Origin: Cyanobacteria bacterium Co-bin13
GTDB lineage: Bacteria > Cyanobacteriota > Cyanobacteriia > Phormidesmidales > Phormidesmidaceae
Reading direction: 5' to 3'
DNA length: 6,827 nucleotides
Assembly: GCA_014534385.1 (NCBI GenBank)
Contig: JACVRP010000207.1
Coordinates: 1-6,827, forward strand
Part shown: positions 1-5,342 of the stretch, piece after piece
Position numbering within the stretch: the first letter of the stretch is position 1
How the letters are laid out: each line of letters opens with the position of its first letter
Notes under the pieces: generated by a model
Seen by the model: the letters and a program-made list of their open reading frames with translations, nothing else
The model's database searches: none
What the model was told of the DNA's origin: nothing
Translations under genes and position numbers: made by a program

Positions 1-113
1 ACGGGTATGGCTGCGCTTTTCTCGATGCCTGAAAGGCTATGGGCTTCGCTTTTCTTAAATGCCCCTTGGGCTATGCGCTTTGCTCGCAATGACTAATCAG
101 GGCCATCTACTTA
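1..113 (-). repeat. Left copy of dispersed hairpin repeat, cut by the window edge
   Basis: Read on the minus strand, this segment matches 6578-6668. Bases 41-113 differ from the other copy at one position in 73, and bases 1-17 are identical. Between them, bases 18-40 are replaced by a single base in the right copy. The extra stretch carries its own small hairpin, GCCT-GAA-AGGC (27-37). The segment contains CGCAATGAC (85-93), the inner boundary of the element, plus 20 further shared bases up to 113. The element evidently continues to the left of base 1. It resembles the small dispersed repeats with modular insertions known from filamentous cyanobacteria. There is no coding content. Confidence 0.85.
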
Positions 114-152
114 TTAGTCCTTTGAATTACTGAGTCTCTCTAAGGAGGTACC

Positions 153-305
153 GTGAGTTTCCATCCTTGGCGGGGTGGCTGTGTCATTTCATTGCGGTAC
201 GGTTTTACTAACAGACAGAGCTTAGTGAATGTGCCAGGATTAAATCAGGTTAGAAGGAACTTCAGCCTGACGTCAAGACCGCTTAAAAAGCGCACTACTT
301 CTTAA
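153..305 (+). CDS. Possible 50-residue basic mini-protein
   Basis: A GTG at 153 follows a near-perfect Shine-Dalgarno, AAGGAGG (142-148), with a 4-base spacer, and opens 50 codons before TAA at 303-305. The predicted product is arginine-rich, has no evident membrane segment or signal peptide, and matches no family I recognise. Against it being a gene: the spacer is short, the start is GTG, there is no visible conservation, and the last codons lie in a repeated motif (AAAAGCGCACTAC) that recurs outside the ORF. It could equally be chance, or a leader peptide. I regard it as a candidate only. Confidence 0.2.
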   Translation: MSFHPWRGGCVISLRYGFTNRQSLVNVPGLNQVRRNFSLTSRPLKKRTTS

Positions 306-446
306 CAGCTACGACGCTAAAAGGTGTTATCCAAAGACTTGCCTCTATGCTTGTTCTGGCCGAAAAGCGCACTACAGTTGAGAATTTTTCATCAGGTCAT
401 CAGGAGTCGCTTAAAACATTCACTGCTAACTGGATTTTGTAACGCT

Positions 447-453
447 AAGGGGG
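447..453 (+). promoter_or_regulatory. Ribosome binding site deciding the pentapeptide gene start
   Basis: AAGGGGG lies five bases before the ATG at 459. It supports this start over the in-frame GTG at 324, and the encoded protein then begins directly with a signal peptide. Confidence 0.65.
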
Positions 454-458
454 AACCC

Positions 459-890
459 ATGAAACTTATTGCTCTAACCACTGTGTCGCTGGCACTTCCC
501 CTACTGTTGGCGGGCCCAGGACGGGCGGAAAATCCTGCCCATGTACAGCAATTGCTAGAGACTAATCTTTGCTACGCCTGTGATCTATCAGGGGCAGACT
601 TGAGCCAAGCTCACTTGATTGGAGCCGACTTGAGGATGGCGAATTTAGAGGGAGCGAATCTAAGCGAATCTAACCTGGAAGGGGCTGACCTCACAGGAGC
701 GACGCTAGAGGGCGCTAACTTAAACAGCGCTTTCTTAACCAACGCAATTCTAGAAAACGCTAACTTAAACGAGGTTGATCTGTCCCAGGCCGACATCTTC
801 CATGCAGTGGTCACAGGCGCTTCGTTTGAAGGGGCAGACTTGTCCCAGGCCCAAATTGTTGGCACTCCCATCAGCATTGGTGGAGATTAG
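459..890 (+). CDS. Exported pentapeptide-repeat protein
   Basis: The product is 143 residues. Residues 1-23 form a signal peptide: Lys2, a hydrophobic core at about 3-18, and a likely cleavage after GRA at 23. It is therefore expected in the periplasm or thylakoid lumen, or outside the cell. A short linker with two cysteines (Cys38 and Cys41) leads into about 19 consecutive pentapeptides (about 41-135) of the A(D/N)LXX type, such as ADLSQ, ANLEG and ADLTG. Such repeats fold into a right-handed quadrilateral beta helix with the central Leu (or Phe/Ile) pointing inward. The molecular role of most cyanobacterial members is unknown and nothing here reveals a partner. The ATG at 459 was chosen for its Shine-Dalgarno and because the signal peptide begins there. 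The gene stands alone, converging on rbsK, and a hairpin follows its stop. Family assignment is firm; function is open. Confidence 0.92.
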   Translation: MKLIALTTVSLALPLLLAGPGRAENPAHVQQLLETNLCYACDLSGADLSQAHLIGADLRMANLEGANLSESNLEGADLTGATLEGANLNSAFLTNAILENANLNEVDLSQADIFHAVVTGASFEGADLSQAQIVGTPISIGGD

Positions 891-907
891 GGGCGCGCGG
901 TTGGCCC

Positions 908-942
908 AACGGCTTCTCAGTCGGCCCTGAATAGCCGTTTGG
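908..942 (+). terminator. Weak hairpin terminator after the pentapeptide gene
   Basis: AACGGCT (908-914) pairs with AGCCGTT (933-939). Inside, after a 2x2 internal loop, TCAG (917-920) pairs with CTGA (927-930) around a six-base loop. Only TTT follows, so the U tract is poor. Its position 17 bases after the stop and between convergent genes suggests transcription termination, possibly in both directions. Confidence 0.4.
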
Positions 943-951
943 GGACTATCG

Positions 952-978
952 TCACTAAACCTCACAAACCATTAGTGA
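952..978. other. Small inverted repeat overlapping the rbsK stop codon
   Basis: TCACTAA (952-958) and TTAGTGA (972-978) form a 7-base inverted repeat with a 13-base loop. The right arm includes the rbsK stop codon (972-974 on the minus strand). It is AT-rich and has no U tract, so at best it helps protect or terminate the rbsK transcript. Confidence 0.3.
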
Positions 979-1889
979 GCTGTTAAAAACGCTTCCACAG
1001 CCTGCCGCCTTGGTAGAGAGGGTTGGGCCCCCGCTTGGGAGACTGATAGGGCGGCTGTTGCGATCGCAAATCGAACAGCTTCTGACAACGGCAGTCCCTC
1101 CGAGAGGGCAACGGCCAGGCCCCCATTAAAAGCGTCTCCAGCCGCCACGGTATCAACTACTGATACTTCAAATGCAGGCATTGGGAAGGCTGCAGCGGCA
1201 GTGTCTACCCAAACGCCCTCCGATCCCAGCTTAATAGCTACTGCTTTAGCGCCTCGCTGCCGCAGCACCTGAGCGGCAGCGGCGGCGCTTTTTGCGTCAG
1301 TAACTGGAAACCCCACTAGCTGCTCAGCTTCAACCTGATTGGGGGTGAGCCAGTCAACCAGGCCGTAAAACGTTTCTGGTAAATCACTGCGGGCCGGAGC
1401 CGGATCGACTATCACGGTGACGCTCTGCTGCTGCGCTACCGCTGCCGCTGCCATCACCTCAGGCAGCGGCACCTCAAACTGCAGCAGCAAACTATCCCCA
1501 GGGGCCAATCTTGCTGCTAGCCGCTCAACATCGGTGCGATCGACTCGACCATTGGCTCCCGGAATCACAATGATGTGGTTGCGGCCTGAGGTCTCAACTG
1601 CGATCGCAGCCACCCCAGAACTCACGCCTGCCTCTACCTGCACATCGCCTGTCTCAATCCCCTCTGCCTGCAACCCCTGGACAAGTGCCTCTCCAAAGGC
1701 ATCTTCACCAACCCGTCCCACCATCCGCACCGACGATCCCAGCCGAGCCGCCGCTACCGCCTGGTTTGCGCCCTTCCCCCCCGGCACCGTCAAAAACTGG
1801 GTGCCCGTTAGCGTTTCCCCCGGTACTGGCAGACGCGGCACCTGGCAGACAAGATCCATGTTGAGGCTGCCGAATACGTGGATAGTCAT
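972..1889 (-). CDS. rbsK: Ribokinase (PfkB family)
   Basis: Ribokinase phosphorylates D-ribose to ribose 5-phosphate with ATP in the cytoplasm, feeding the pentose phosphate pathway and nucleotide synthesis. The 305-residue product has the usual family length. Visible motifs, in order: GSLNMDL (7-13) at the sugar-binding N-terminus; PGGKGANQA (36-44), the first PfkB signature; NQVEAE (184-189), the N-x-x-E phosphate/Mg region; DTVAAGDAFNGG (246-257), the second signature and anion hole with catalytic Asp252; and GAQPSLP (287-293) near the nucleotide pocket. The usual DTTAAGDTF reads DTVAAGDAF here, a mild change that keeps the catalytic Asp and the GD turn. The ATG at 1887-1889 lacks a clear Shine-Dalgarno, but the protein starts exactly where the family starts. 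It is downstream of the Excalibur gene on the same strand (87-base gap), so co-transcription is possible. Another PfkB sugar kinase specificity cannot be excluded, but the motifs fit ribokinase best. Confidence 0.93.
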   Translation of the reverse strand: MTIHVFGSLNMDLVCQVPRLPVPGETLTGTQFLTVPGGKGANQAVAAARLGSSVRMVGRVGEDAFGEALVQGLQAEGIETGDVQVEAGVSSGVAAIAVETSGRNHIIVIPGANGRVDRTDVERLAARLAPGDSLLLQFEVPLPEVMAAAAVAQQQSVTVIVDPAPARSDLPETFYGLVDWLTPNQVEAEQLVGFPVTDAKSAAAAAQVLRQRGAKAVAIKLGSEGVWVDTAAAAFPMPAFEVSVVDTVAAGDAFNGGLAVALSEGLPLSEAVRFAIATAALSVSQAGAQPSLPRRQAVEAFLTAH

Positions 1890-1976
1890 GGAGCAAGGCG
1901 GGAATAGGGAACGCGGAGACGGGAGAAACGCAGAGAACTGGGGTGGCAGAGGTGAGGGGCTGAGCGGGTAGGGAAA
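1890..1976. other. Purine-biased spacer between rbsK and the Excalibur gene
   Basis: Seventy of 87 bases are purines on the plus strand (80%), so the transcript of the minus-strand genes would be pyrimidine-rich here. No Shine-Dalgarno for rbsK and no stable hairpin is visible. It has the look of low-complexity cyanobacterial intergenic DNA. Confidence 0.6.
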
Positions 1977-2207
1977 CTACCTTTCGCAGCCAATGCCGTC
2001 CTGGTCGCCATCAAAACGGTGCGGGTCAGAGCCGACCACCCTGAAATTTCGGTGGGGAATATCCTTACAGTCCAAATCTGGTGGCGGTGCAGGAATACAC
2101 ACATCAGGGTACGACGGGTCACAGCTACGCTGTGCCAAAGTTGGCGTAGCGGCAACCCAAAGAGCCGCCAACAGACCCAAGCCAACCCCAAAAATCCGAA
2201 AAACCAT
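1977..2207 (-). CDS. Exported Excalibur calcium-binding-domain mini-protein
   Basis: The product is 76 residues. Residues 1-25 are a signal peptide with a basic Arg4, a hydrophobic run at about 5-20 and a likely cleavage after TLA at 25. The mature chain of about 51 residues carries four cysteines (29, 37, 47, 74), a PAPPP stretch (39-43) and ends in DGDQDGIGCE (66-75). That is the Excalibur motif, an EF-hand-like Asp-x-Asp-x-Asp-Gly calcium loop flanked by cysteines. In other bacteria the domain often sits at the end of secreted nucleases or surface proteins; here it stands alone. I chose the ATG at 2205-2207 because AGGAG (2215-2219) precedes it by seven bases and the signal peptide starts there. 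Starts further upstream fall in low-complexity repeat. It lies 47 bases after the zinc-ribbon gene. Calcium binding is inferred from the motif; the biological role is unknown. Confidence 0.85.
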   Translation of the reverse strand: MVFRIFGVGLGLLAALWVAATPTLAQRSCDPSYPDVCIPAPPPDLDCKDIPHRNFRVVGSDPHRFDGDQDGIGCER

Positions 2208-2286
2208 CCCACCTCTCCTAGCCATCCACCCTCTACCCATCCACTCATCCACCCCTACCCATCTACCCCCTCCTCCCCCCTACCCA
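2208..2286 (-). repeat. Low-complexity GGGTRGATG-type tract with G-quadruplex motif
   Basis: The minus strand is a degenerate array of short units such as GGGTAGATGGG and GGGTGGATGAG; 64 of 79 bases are purines on that strand. At 2285-2252 it holds five G runs of 3, 6, 5, 3 and 4, separated by loops of 2, 4, 5 and 2 bases, which satisfies the standard intramolecular G-quadruplex pattern. The tract covers the last codons and the stop of the zinc-ribbon gene and the 47-base spacer before the Excalibur gene. Confidence 0.7.
2215..2219 (-). promoter_or_regulatory. Ribosome binding site deciding the Excalibur gene start
   Basis: AGGAG on the minus strand, seven bases before the ATG at 2207. It favours this start over in-frame ATG codons at 2225 and 2252, which lie inside the low-complexity tract. 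Confidence 0.7.
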
Positions 2287-2515
2287 GATTCGTCACCGGC
2301 CGATCACTGCTCCAGGCCCACCAAACGGTGCTGCACTCACAGTGGTAAAACTCCTGCCACTTGCGGCGGTGATTTTCGGTATAGACCGGGGAGCGGCGGT
2401 TGATCCAGACAGACTGGGCCTTGCTCGTTTCCGCTCCACAGCGAGGGCAACAGAACTGAGTGGTGTGAACTGCAGATTCGGTCCAGTTAGGCGGAATGGG
2501 GGAAAAGGCATCCAT
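2255..2515 (-). CDS. Small zinc-ribbon protein of unknown function
   Basis: The product is 86 residues. A CPRCG knuckle (23-27) and a CEC pair (59-61) are 32 residues apart and give four cysteines (23, 26, 59, 61) able to bind one zinc ion; Cys22 is a spare. Between them lies a conserved-looking block rich in Trp and Arg (VWINRRSPVYTENHRRKW, 36-53), and after the second pair comes VWWAWSSDRP (64-73). No signal peptide or membrane segment is visible, so it is probably cytoplasmic. I do not know a named family for it; the spacing only loosely recalls Ogr/Delta-type phage zinc fingers. The last residues (about 77-86, GRGEEGVDG) are encoded by the low-complexity tract and are probably not part of the ancestral protein. 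It is the first of three same-strand genes and diverges from the permease gene. There is no clear Shine-Dalgarno. That it is a gene is likely; RNA or DNA binding is only a guess. Confidence 0.75.
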   Translation of the reverse strand: MDAFSPIPPNWTESAVHTTQFCCPRCGAETSKAQSVWINRRSPVYTENHRRKWQEFYHCECSTVWWAWSSDRPVTNLGRGEEGVDG

Positions 2516-2624
2516 AGAGCAGGGGATTACCGGGGTTTATCCCATTATGAGCTAGGTCACTTAGGAGTATCGAAGTTTTAAGCGAAACCGAATTTAATCG
2601 CTGACTTGGGTATCTTTGAGGTCA

Positions 2625-2642
2625 TTCAAGGTATGACTTGAA
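2625..2642. promoter_or_regulatory. Candidate operator palindrome upstream of the permease
   Basis: Two 6-base arms, TTCAAG and CTTGAA, form a perfect inverted repeat with a six-base spacer. The 12-base centre-to-centre arrangement suits binding of a dimeric regulator, but arms this short also arise by chance and no known regulator consensus is recognised. Confidence 0.3.
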
Positions 2643-2660
2643 AAAACTGGGTGAGGGTCT

Positions 2661-2668
2661 GAGGAGGA
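2661..2668 (+). promoter_or_regulatory. Ribosome binding site of the permease gene
   Basis: GAGGAGGA lies ten bases before the ATG at 2679. The match to the 16S anti-Shine-Dalgarno is strong and the spacer slightly long. It supports the annotated start. Confidence 0.7.
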
Positions 2669-2678
2669 CTAGTACCTT

Positions 2679-4028
2679 ATGCTGCTCCGATTGATTTCGC
2701 TGCTGGGTCTTGCGGGGCTCTGTGCCATTGCCTGGTTGGGGTCAGAGAACCGTCGCCAAATTCCCTGGAAGGTAGTCACCTGGGGAATTGGCATTCAGCT
2801 GGTTCTAGGCGTTTTTATTTTTCTTTTCCCGGTGACGCGAGATGCTGTGGTCTGGCTCAGCGGCCTGTTAAATGGGCTGATTGATGCTGCTGATGCCGGT
2901 TCCCGATTTCTGTTTGGGCCAATTTTGGTGCCCGAAATGGGAACTCCGGTTGGGCCCGCTGGAGCCGGCCGCTGGCTGTCTCGGGCGTTGACGCCGCCCT
3001 TTGTGCCGGTTGCCGGCGATCGCATTGGCGGTGACAACCTGTCGATGGGCTACATCCTGGCCTTTCGGGCGCTGCCTCAGGTCGTTTTCTTTGCGGCCAT
3101 TTTTTCGCTGCTCTACAGCCTCAACGTTATTCAGCCGGTTGTGCAGTTTTTTGCCCGCTTCTTCCGCTGGGCGATGAACATCAGCGGGGCTGAGGCTTTG
3201 GCGGGGGCTGCGAATATCTTTGTCGGGATTGAGTCTGCGATCGCAATCAAGCCCTTTCTCCTGAGAATGACCCGCAGTGAACTCTGCGCCGTTCTAGCCT
3301 CCTGTTTCGGCTCTATCGCCTCGACCGTGCTGGGACTGTATGCGGGCTACTTGCGAGGTGTTTTTCCCACCATTTCTGGGCACCTGATGGCCGCTTCGGT
3401 GCTGACGATTCCAGCCGCCTTTGTCATGTCTAAGCTGCTAGTGCCGGAGACCGATAAGCCCGAGACCCTGGGCGAAGTGCCCGCTATGGCAATCGAGGAA
3501 GCCGAGCAGCAAAGTCCCATGGATGCCCTGATTCTGGGAGCTTTAGATGGGGTCAAGATGGCTGTCGGCATTGCCGCCGCCCTAATTGCCATTTTGGGCC
3601 TGCTGGAGCTGCTGCAGATGATCCCCTTCGTCAACTTCGATGTGCTCACTGGGGCGCTGTTTTTGCCGCTGACCTTCTTGACTGGGGTATCCCTGGAGTG
3701 GAACGAGCTGTGGGCCTCATCGGTGCTGATTGGCCAACGGCTGCTCAAAACCGCAATTCCTCCCTACATCGGCCTGGCAGACCTCTCAGCAGACGGGGTG
3801 ATCAGCGACCGGGCCATGGTGATTGTTAGCTATGTGCTCTGCGGCTTTGCCCACATTCCCTCGGTTGGCATCTTCGTCGGAGGTCTGTCTGGTCTAGTGC
3901 CCTCTCGCCGTAAAGACATTGCCAGCGTCGTCTGGAAAGCTCTCTGGGCCGGAACTTTGGCGACTCTCATGACGGGCTGCATTGCCGGGATCTATTTCTA
4001 CGAAGGCACAGCAGTGTTGGGCAGGTAG
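2679..4028 (+). CDS. Concentrative nucleoside transporter (CNT/NupC) family permease
   Basis: The family imports nucleosides across the inner membrane with Na+ or H+. The 449-residue product has the family length. Hydrophobic helices are visible at about 4-20, 33-51, 123-146, 236-254, 292-316, 322-336, 380-403 and 420-440. The conserved blocks are present in order: GAANIFVGIES (176-186) followed by KPFL and MTRSEL (197-202); GSIASTVLGLYAGYL (211-225); and SYVLCGFAHIPSVGIFVGGL (384-403). A charged cytoplasmic-looking linker lies at about 256-281. The substrate-contacting positions differ from the classical proteins: the usual GQTE reads VGIE, the usual NEFVAY region reads TAIPPY (358-363), and the usual CGFAN reads CGFAH. 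Only Glu185 and Ser395 appear kept. Fold and family are well supported; nucleoside as the substrate is not, so I give no gene symbol. The start has a strong Shine-Dalgarno. dxr follows 114 bases later on the same strand. Confidence 0.88.
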   Translation: MLLRLISLLGLAGLCAIAWLGSENRRQIPWKVVTWGIGIQLVLGVFIFLFPVTRDAVVWLSGLLNGLIDAADAGSRFLFGPILVPEMGTPVGPAGAGRWLSRALTPPFVPVAGDRIGGDNLSMGYILAFRALPQVVFFAAIFSLLYSLNVIQPVVQFFARFFRWAMNISGAEALAGAANIFVGIESAIAIKPFLLRMTRSELCAVLASCFGSIASTVLGLYAGYLRGVFPTISGHLMAASVLTIPAAFVMSKLLVPETDKPETLGEVPAMAIEEAEQQSPMDALILGALDGVKMAVGIAAALIAILGLLELLQMIPFVNFDVLTGALFLPLTFLTGVSLEWNELWASSVLIGQRLLKTAIPPYIGLADLSADGVISDRAMVIVSYVLCGFAHIPSVGIFVGGLSGLVPSRRKDIASVVWKALWAGTLATLMTGCIAGIYFYEGTAVLGR

Positions 4029-4133
4029 GTTCAGGGTGTGGAGTCCGCCTGACCTTTCGCCTTTTCCACAAATCCGCCACCCATAAGGTCTGCTGCCGTG
4101 AGATTCTATTAGGTGTCGATCCCTAATCATTCT

Positions 4134-4137
4134 GAGG
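4134..4137 (+). promoter_or_regulatory. Ribosome binding site deciding the dxr start
   Basis: GAGG lies five bases before the GTG at 4143. An in-frame GTG at 4113 is also open, but it has no comparable site and would add ten residues ahead of the usual Dxr N-terminus. Confidence 0.55.
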
Positions 4138-4142
4138 TTCCC

Positions 4143-5333
4143 GTGAAAGCGATCACCCTGCTTGGCTCCACCGGCTCCATTGGCACCCAGACGCTGGATA
4201 TTGTGCAGCAGCACCCCGACAAATTTCGGTTAGTGGGCATTGCCGCCGGGAACAATGTGGAGCTGTTGGCTCAGCAGGTGCGCCAGTTTCGGCCTGAGAT
4301 TGTGGCGATTTGCAATGAGGCCAAAGTAGGGGAACTGCGGGCTGCGATCGCAGATCTCGATCCCCAGCCGATTATTCTGGCTGGCGACGAGGGGATAGTG
4401 GAAGTAGCCCGCTACGGCGATGCCGAAGCCGTTGTCACGGGGATCGTGGGCTGTGCCGGGCTGCTGCCCACCCTGGCCGCCATTGAAGCCGGTAGAGACA
4501 TCGCGTTGGCTAACAAAGAAACGCTGATTGCCGGCGGGCCTGTAGTGCTGCCTCTGGTCGAGAAACACGGCGTTAAGCTGCTGCCCGCAGACTCTGAACA
4601 TTCAGCCATCTTTCAGTGCCTTCAGGGCGTACCGGAAGGGGGCTTGCGACGGATTTTGCTGACGGCGTCGGGCGGCGCGTTTCGGGACTGGCCGGTGGAA
4701 GACCTGCCCAAAGTAAAGGTGGCCGATGCCCTCAAGCACCCCAACTGGTCAATGGGCCGCAAGATCACCGTCGATTCAGCCACGCTGATGAACAAGGGGC
4801 TAGAGGTGATCGAAGCCCACTATCTCTTTGGCCTTGACTACGACCACATCGACATCGTCATCCATCCTCAAAGCATTATCCACTCGCTGATTGAGCTGCA
4901 GGATACCTCCATGCTGGCGCAGTTGGGCTGGCCCGATATGCGCCTGCCCCTGCTCTATGCCCTCTCCTGGCCAGAGCGCATCTACACCGACTGGGAACCG
5001 CTGGATCTAGTCAAGGCAGGCAACCTCACCTTCCGTGAACCCAACCATGACAAGTACCCCTGCATGGACCTGGCCTATGCCGCCGGGAGAGCCGGGGGCA
5101 CCATGACAGCGGTGCTCAATGCTGCCAATGAGCAGGCCGTTTCCCTCTTTTTGGAGGAACAGGTGGGCTATCTAGATATCGCCCGGCTGATTGAGCAGGT
5201 GTGCGATCGCCACCAGGCTGAGTTGGTAGCCAGCCCCACCCTAGACGATATTCTCACAGTTGATCAGTGGGCCAGAACTGAGGTGCTCAGATCCAGCGAA
5301 ACCCTGCATCAAACTACCGTTTCGCTGCGGTAG
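4143..5333 (+). CDS. dxr: 1-deoxy-D-xylulose 5-phosphate reductoisomerase
   Basis: Dxr (IspC) rearranges and reduces DXP to 2-C-methyl-D-erythritol 4-phosphate with NADPH and Mg2+ or Mn2+, the committed step of the MEP pathway that supplies carotenoids, phytol and quinones. From the GTG at 4143 the product is 396 residues, the normal length. Motifs: GSTGSIG (8-14) for NADPH; LANKET (122-127); PADSEHSA (148-155) with metal ligands Asp150 and Glu152; TASGGAFRD (174-182) with Ser176; the HPNWSMG active-site flap (199-205) with His199 and Trp201; and VDSATLMNKGLE (210-221) with Asn217, Lys218 and metal ligand Glu221. All catalytic residues known from the E. coli enzyme are present, so it should be active. 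I prefer GTG 4143 because the protein then begins directly with MKAITLLGSTGS as its homologues do; GTG 4113 would give 406 residues. A small membrane-protein gene follows after nine bases and is probably co-transcribed. Confidence 0.97.
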   Translation: MKAITLLGSTGSIGTQTLDIVQQHPDKFRLVGIAAGNNVELLAQQVRQFRPEIVAICNEAKVGELRAAIADLDPQPIILAGDEGIVEVARYGDAEAVVTGIVGCAGLLPTLAAIEAGRDIALANKETLIAGGPVVLPLVEKHGVKLLPADSEHSAIFQCLQGVPEGGLRRILLTASGGAFRDWPVEDLPKVKVADALKHPNWSMGRKITVDSATLMNKGLEVIEAHYLFGLDYDHIDIVIHPQSIIHSLIELQDTSMLAQLGWPDMRLPLLYALSWPERIYTDWEPLDLVKAGNLTFREPNHDKYPCMDLAYAAGRAGGTMTAVLNAANEQAVSLFLEEQVGYLDIARLIEQVCDRHQAELVASPTLDDILTVDQWARTEVLRSSETLHQTTVSLR

Positions 5334-5342
5334 GGGGCTGAT

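Larger units (their letters stand above)
114..458. other. Gene-poor leader region before the pentapeptide gene
   Basis: I see no confident gene in these 345 bases. They contain a possible 50-codon ORF (153-305, listed separately), a 13-base direct repeat (286-298 and 363-375), a tandem 8-base duplication (389-404) and a tiny hairpin GCTT-AAA-AAGC (281-291). The reading frame of the pentapeptide gene is open upstream to a GTG at 324. The 45 extra residues look unlike coding sequence and would put the signal peptide inside the protein, so I do not extend the gene. The promoter of the pentapeptide gene should lie here, but I could not identify convincing -35 and -10 boxes. Confidence 0.6.
2516..2678. 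promoter_or_regulatory. Divergent promoter region of the zinc-ribbon gene and permease
   Basis: These 163 bases separate two divergent starts, so both promoters should lie here. I could not fix -35 and -10 boxes with confidence. A palindrome TTCAAG-GTATGA-CTTGAA (2625-2642) lies 36 bases before the permease ATG and could be an operator. No riboswitch-like or terminator-like fold was evident. Confidence 0.45.

Noticed and set aside
324..458. N-terminal extension of the pentapeptide protein from GTG 324
   Set aside because: It would bury the signal peptide; the ATG at 459 has a good ribosome site.
611..877. Minus-strand open frame opposite the pentapeptide gene
   Set aside because: Its periodic Ala/Ser/Pro pattern is just the complement of the pentapeptide-coding repeats.
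1417..1971. Long plus-strand open frame (184 codons) opposite rbsK
   Set aside because: It is antisense to a gene with all ribokinase motifs, has a low-complexity Ala/Thr/Ser/Pro composition and no ribosome site.
1993..2403. Plus-strand open frames across 1993-2403 with Pro/His/Ser-rich products
   Set aside because: They are translations of the antisense of the Excalibur gene and of the pyrimidine-rich low-complexity tract.
4113..4142. Ten-residue extension of Dxr from GTG 4113
   Set aside because: Poor ribosome site, and homologues begin at the MKAITLLGSTGS position. Not impossible.
4029..4142. Terminator or riboswitch between the permease and dxr
   Set aside because: No stable U-tailed hairpin or known aptamer pattern could be found in these 114 bases.
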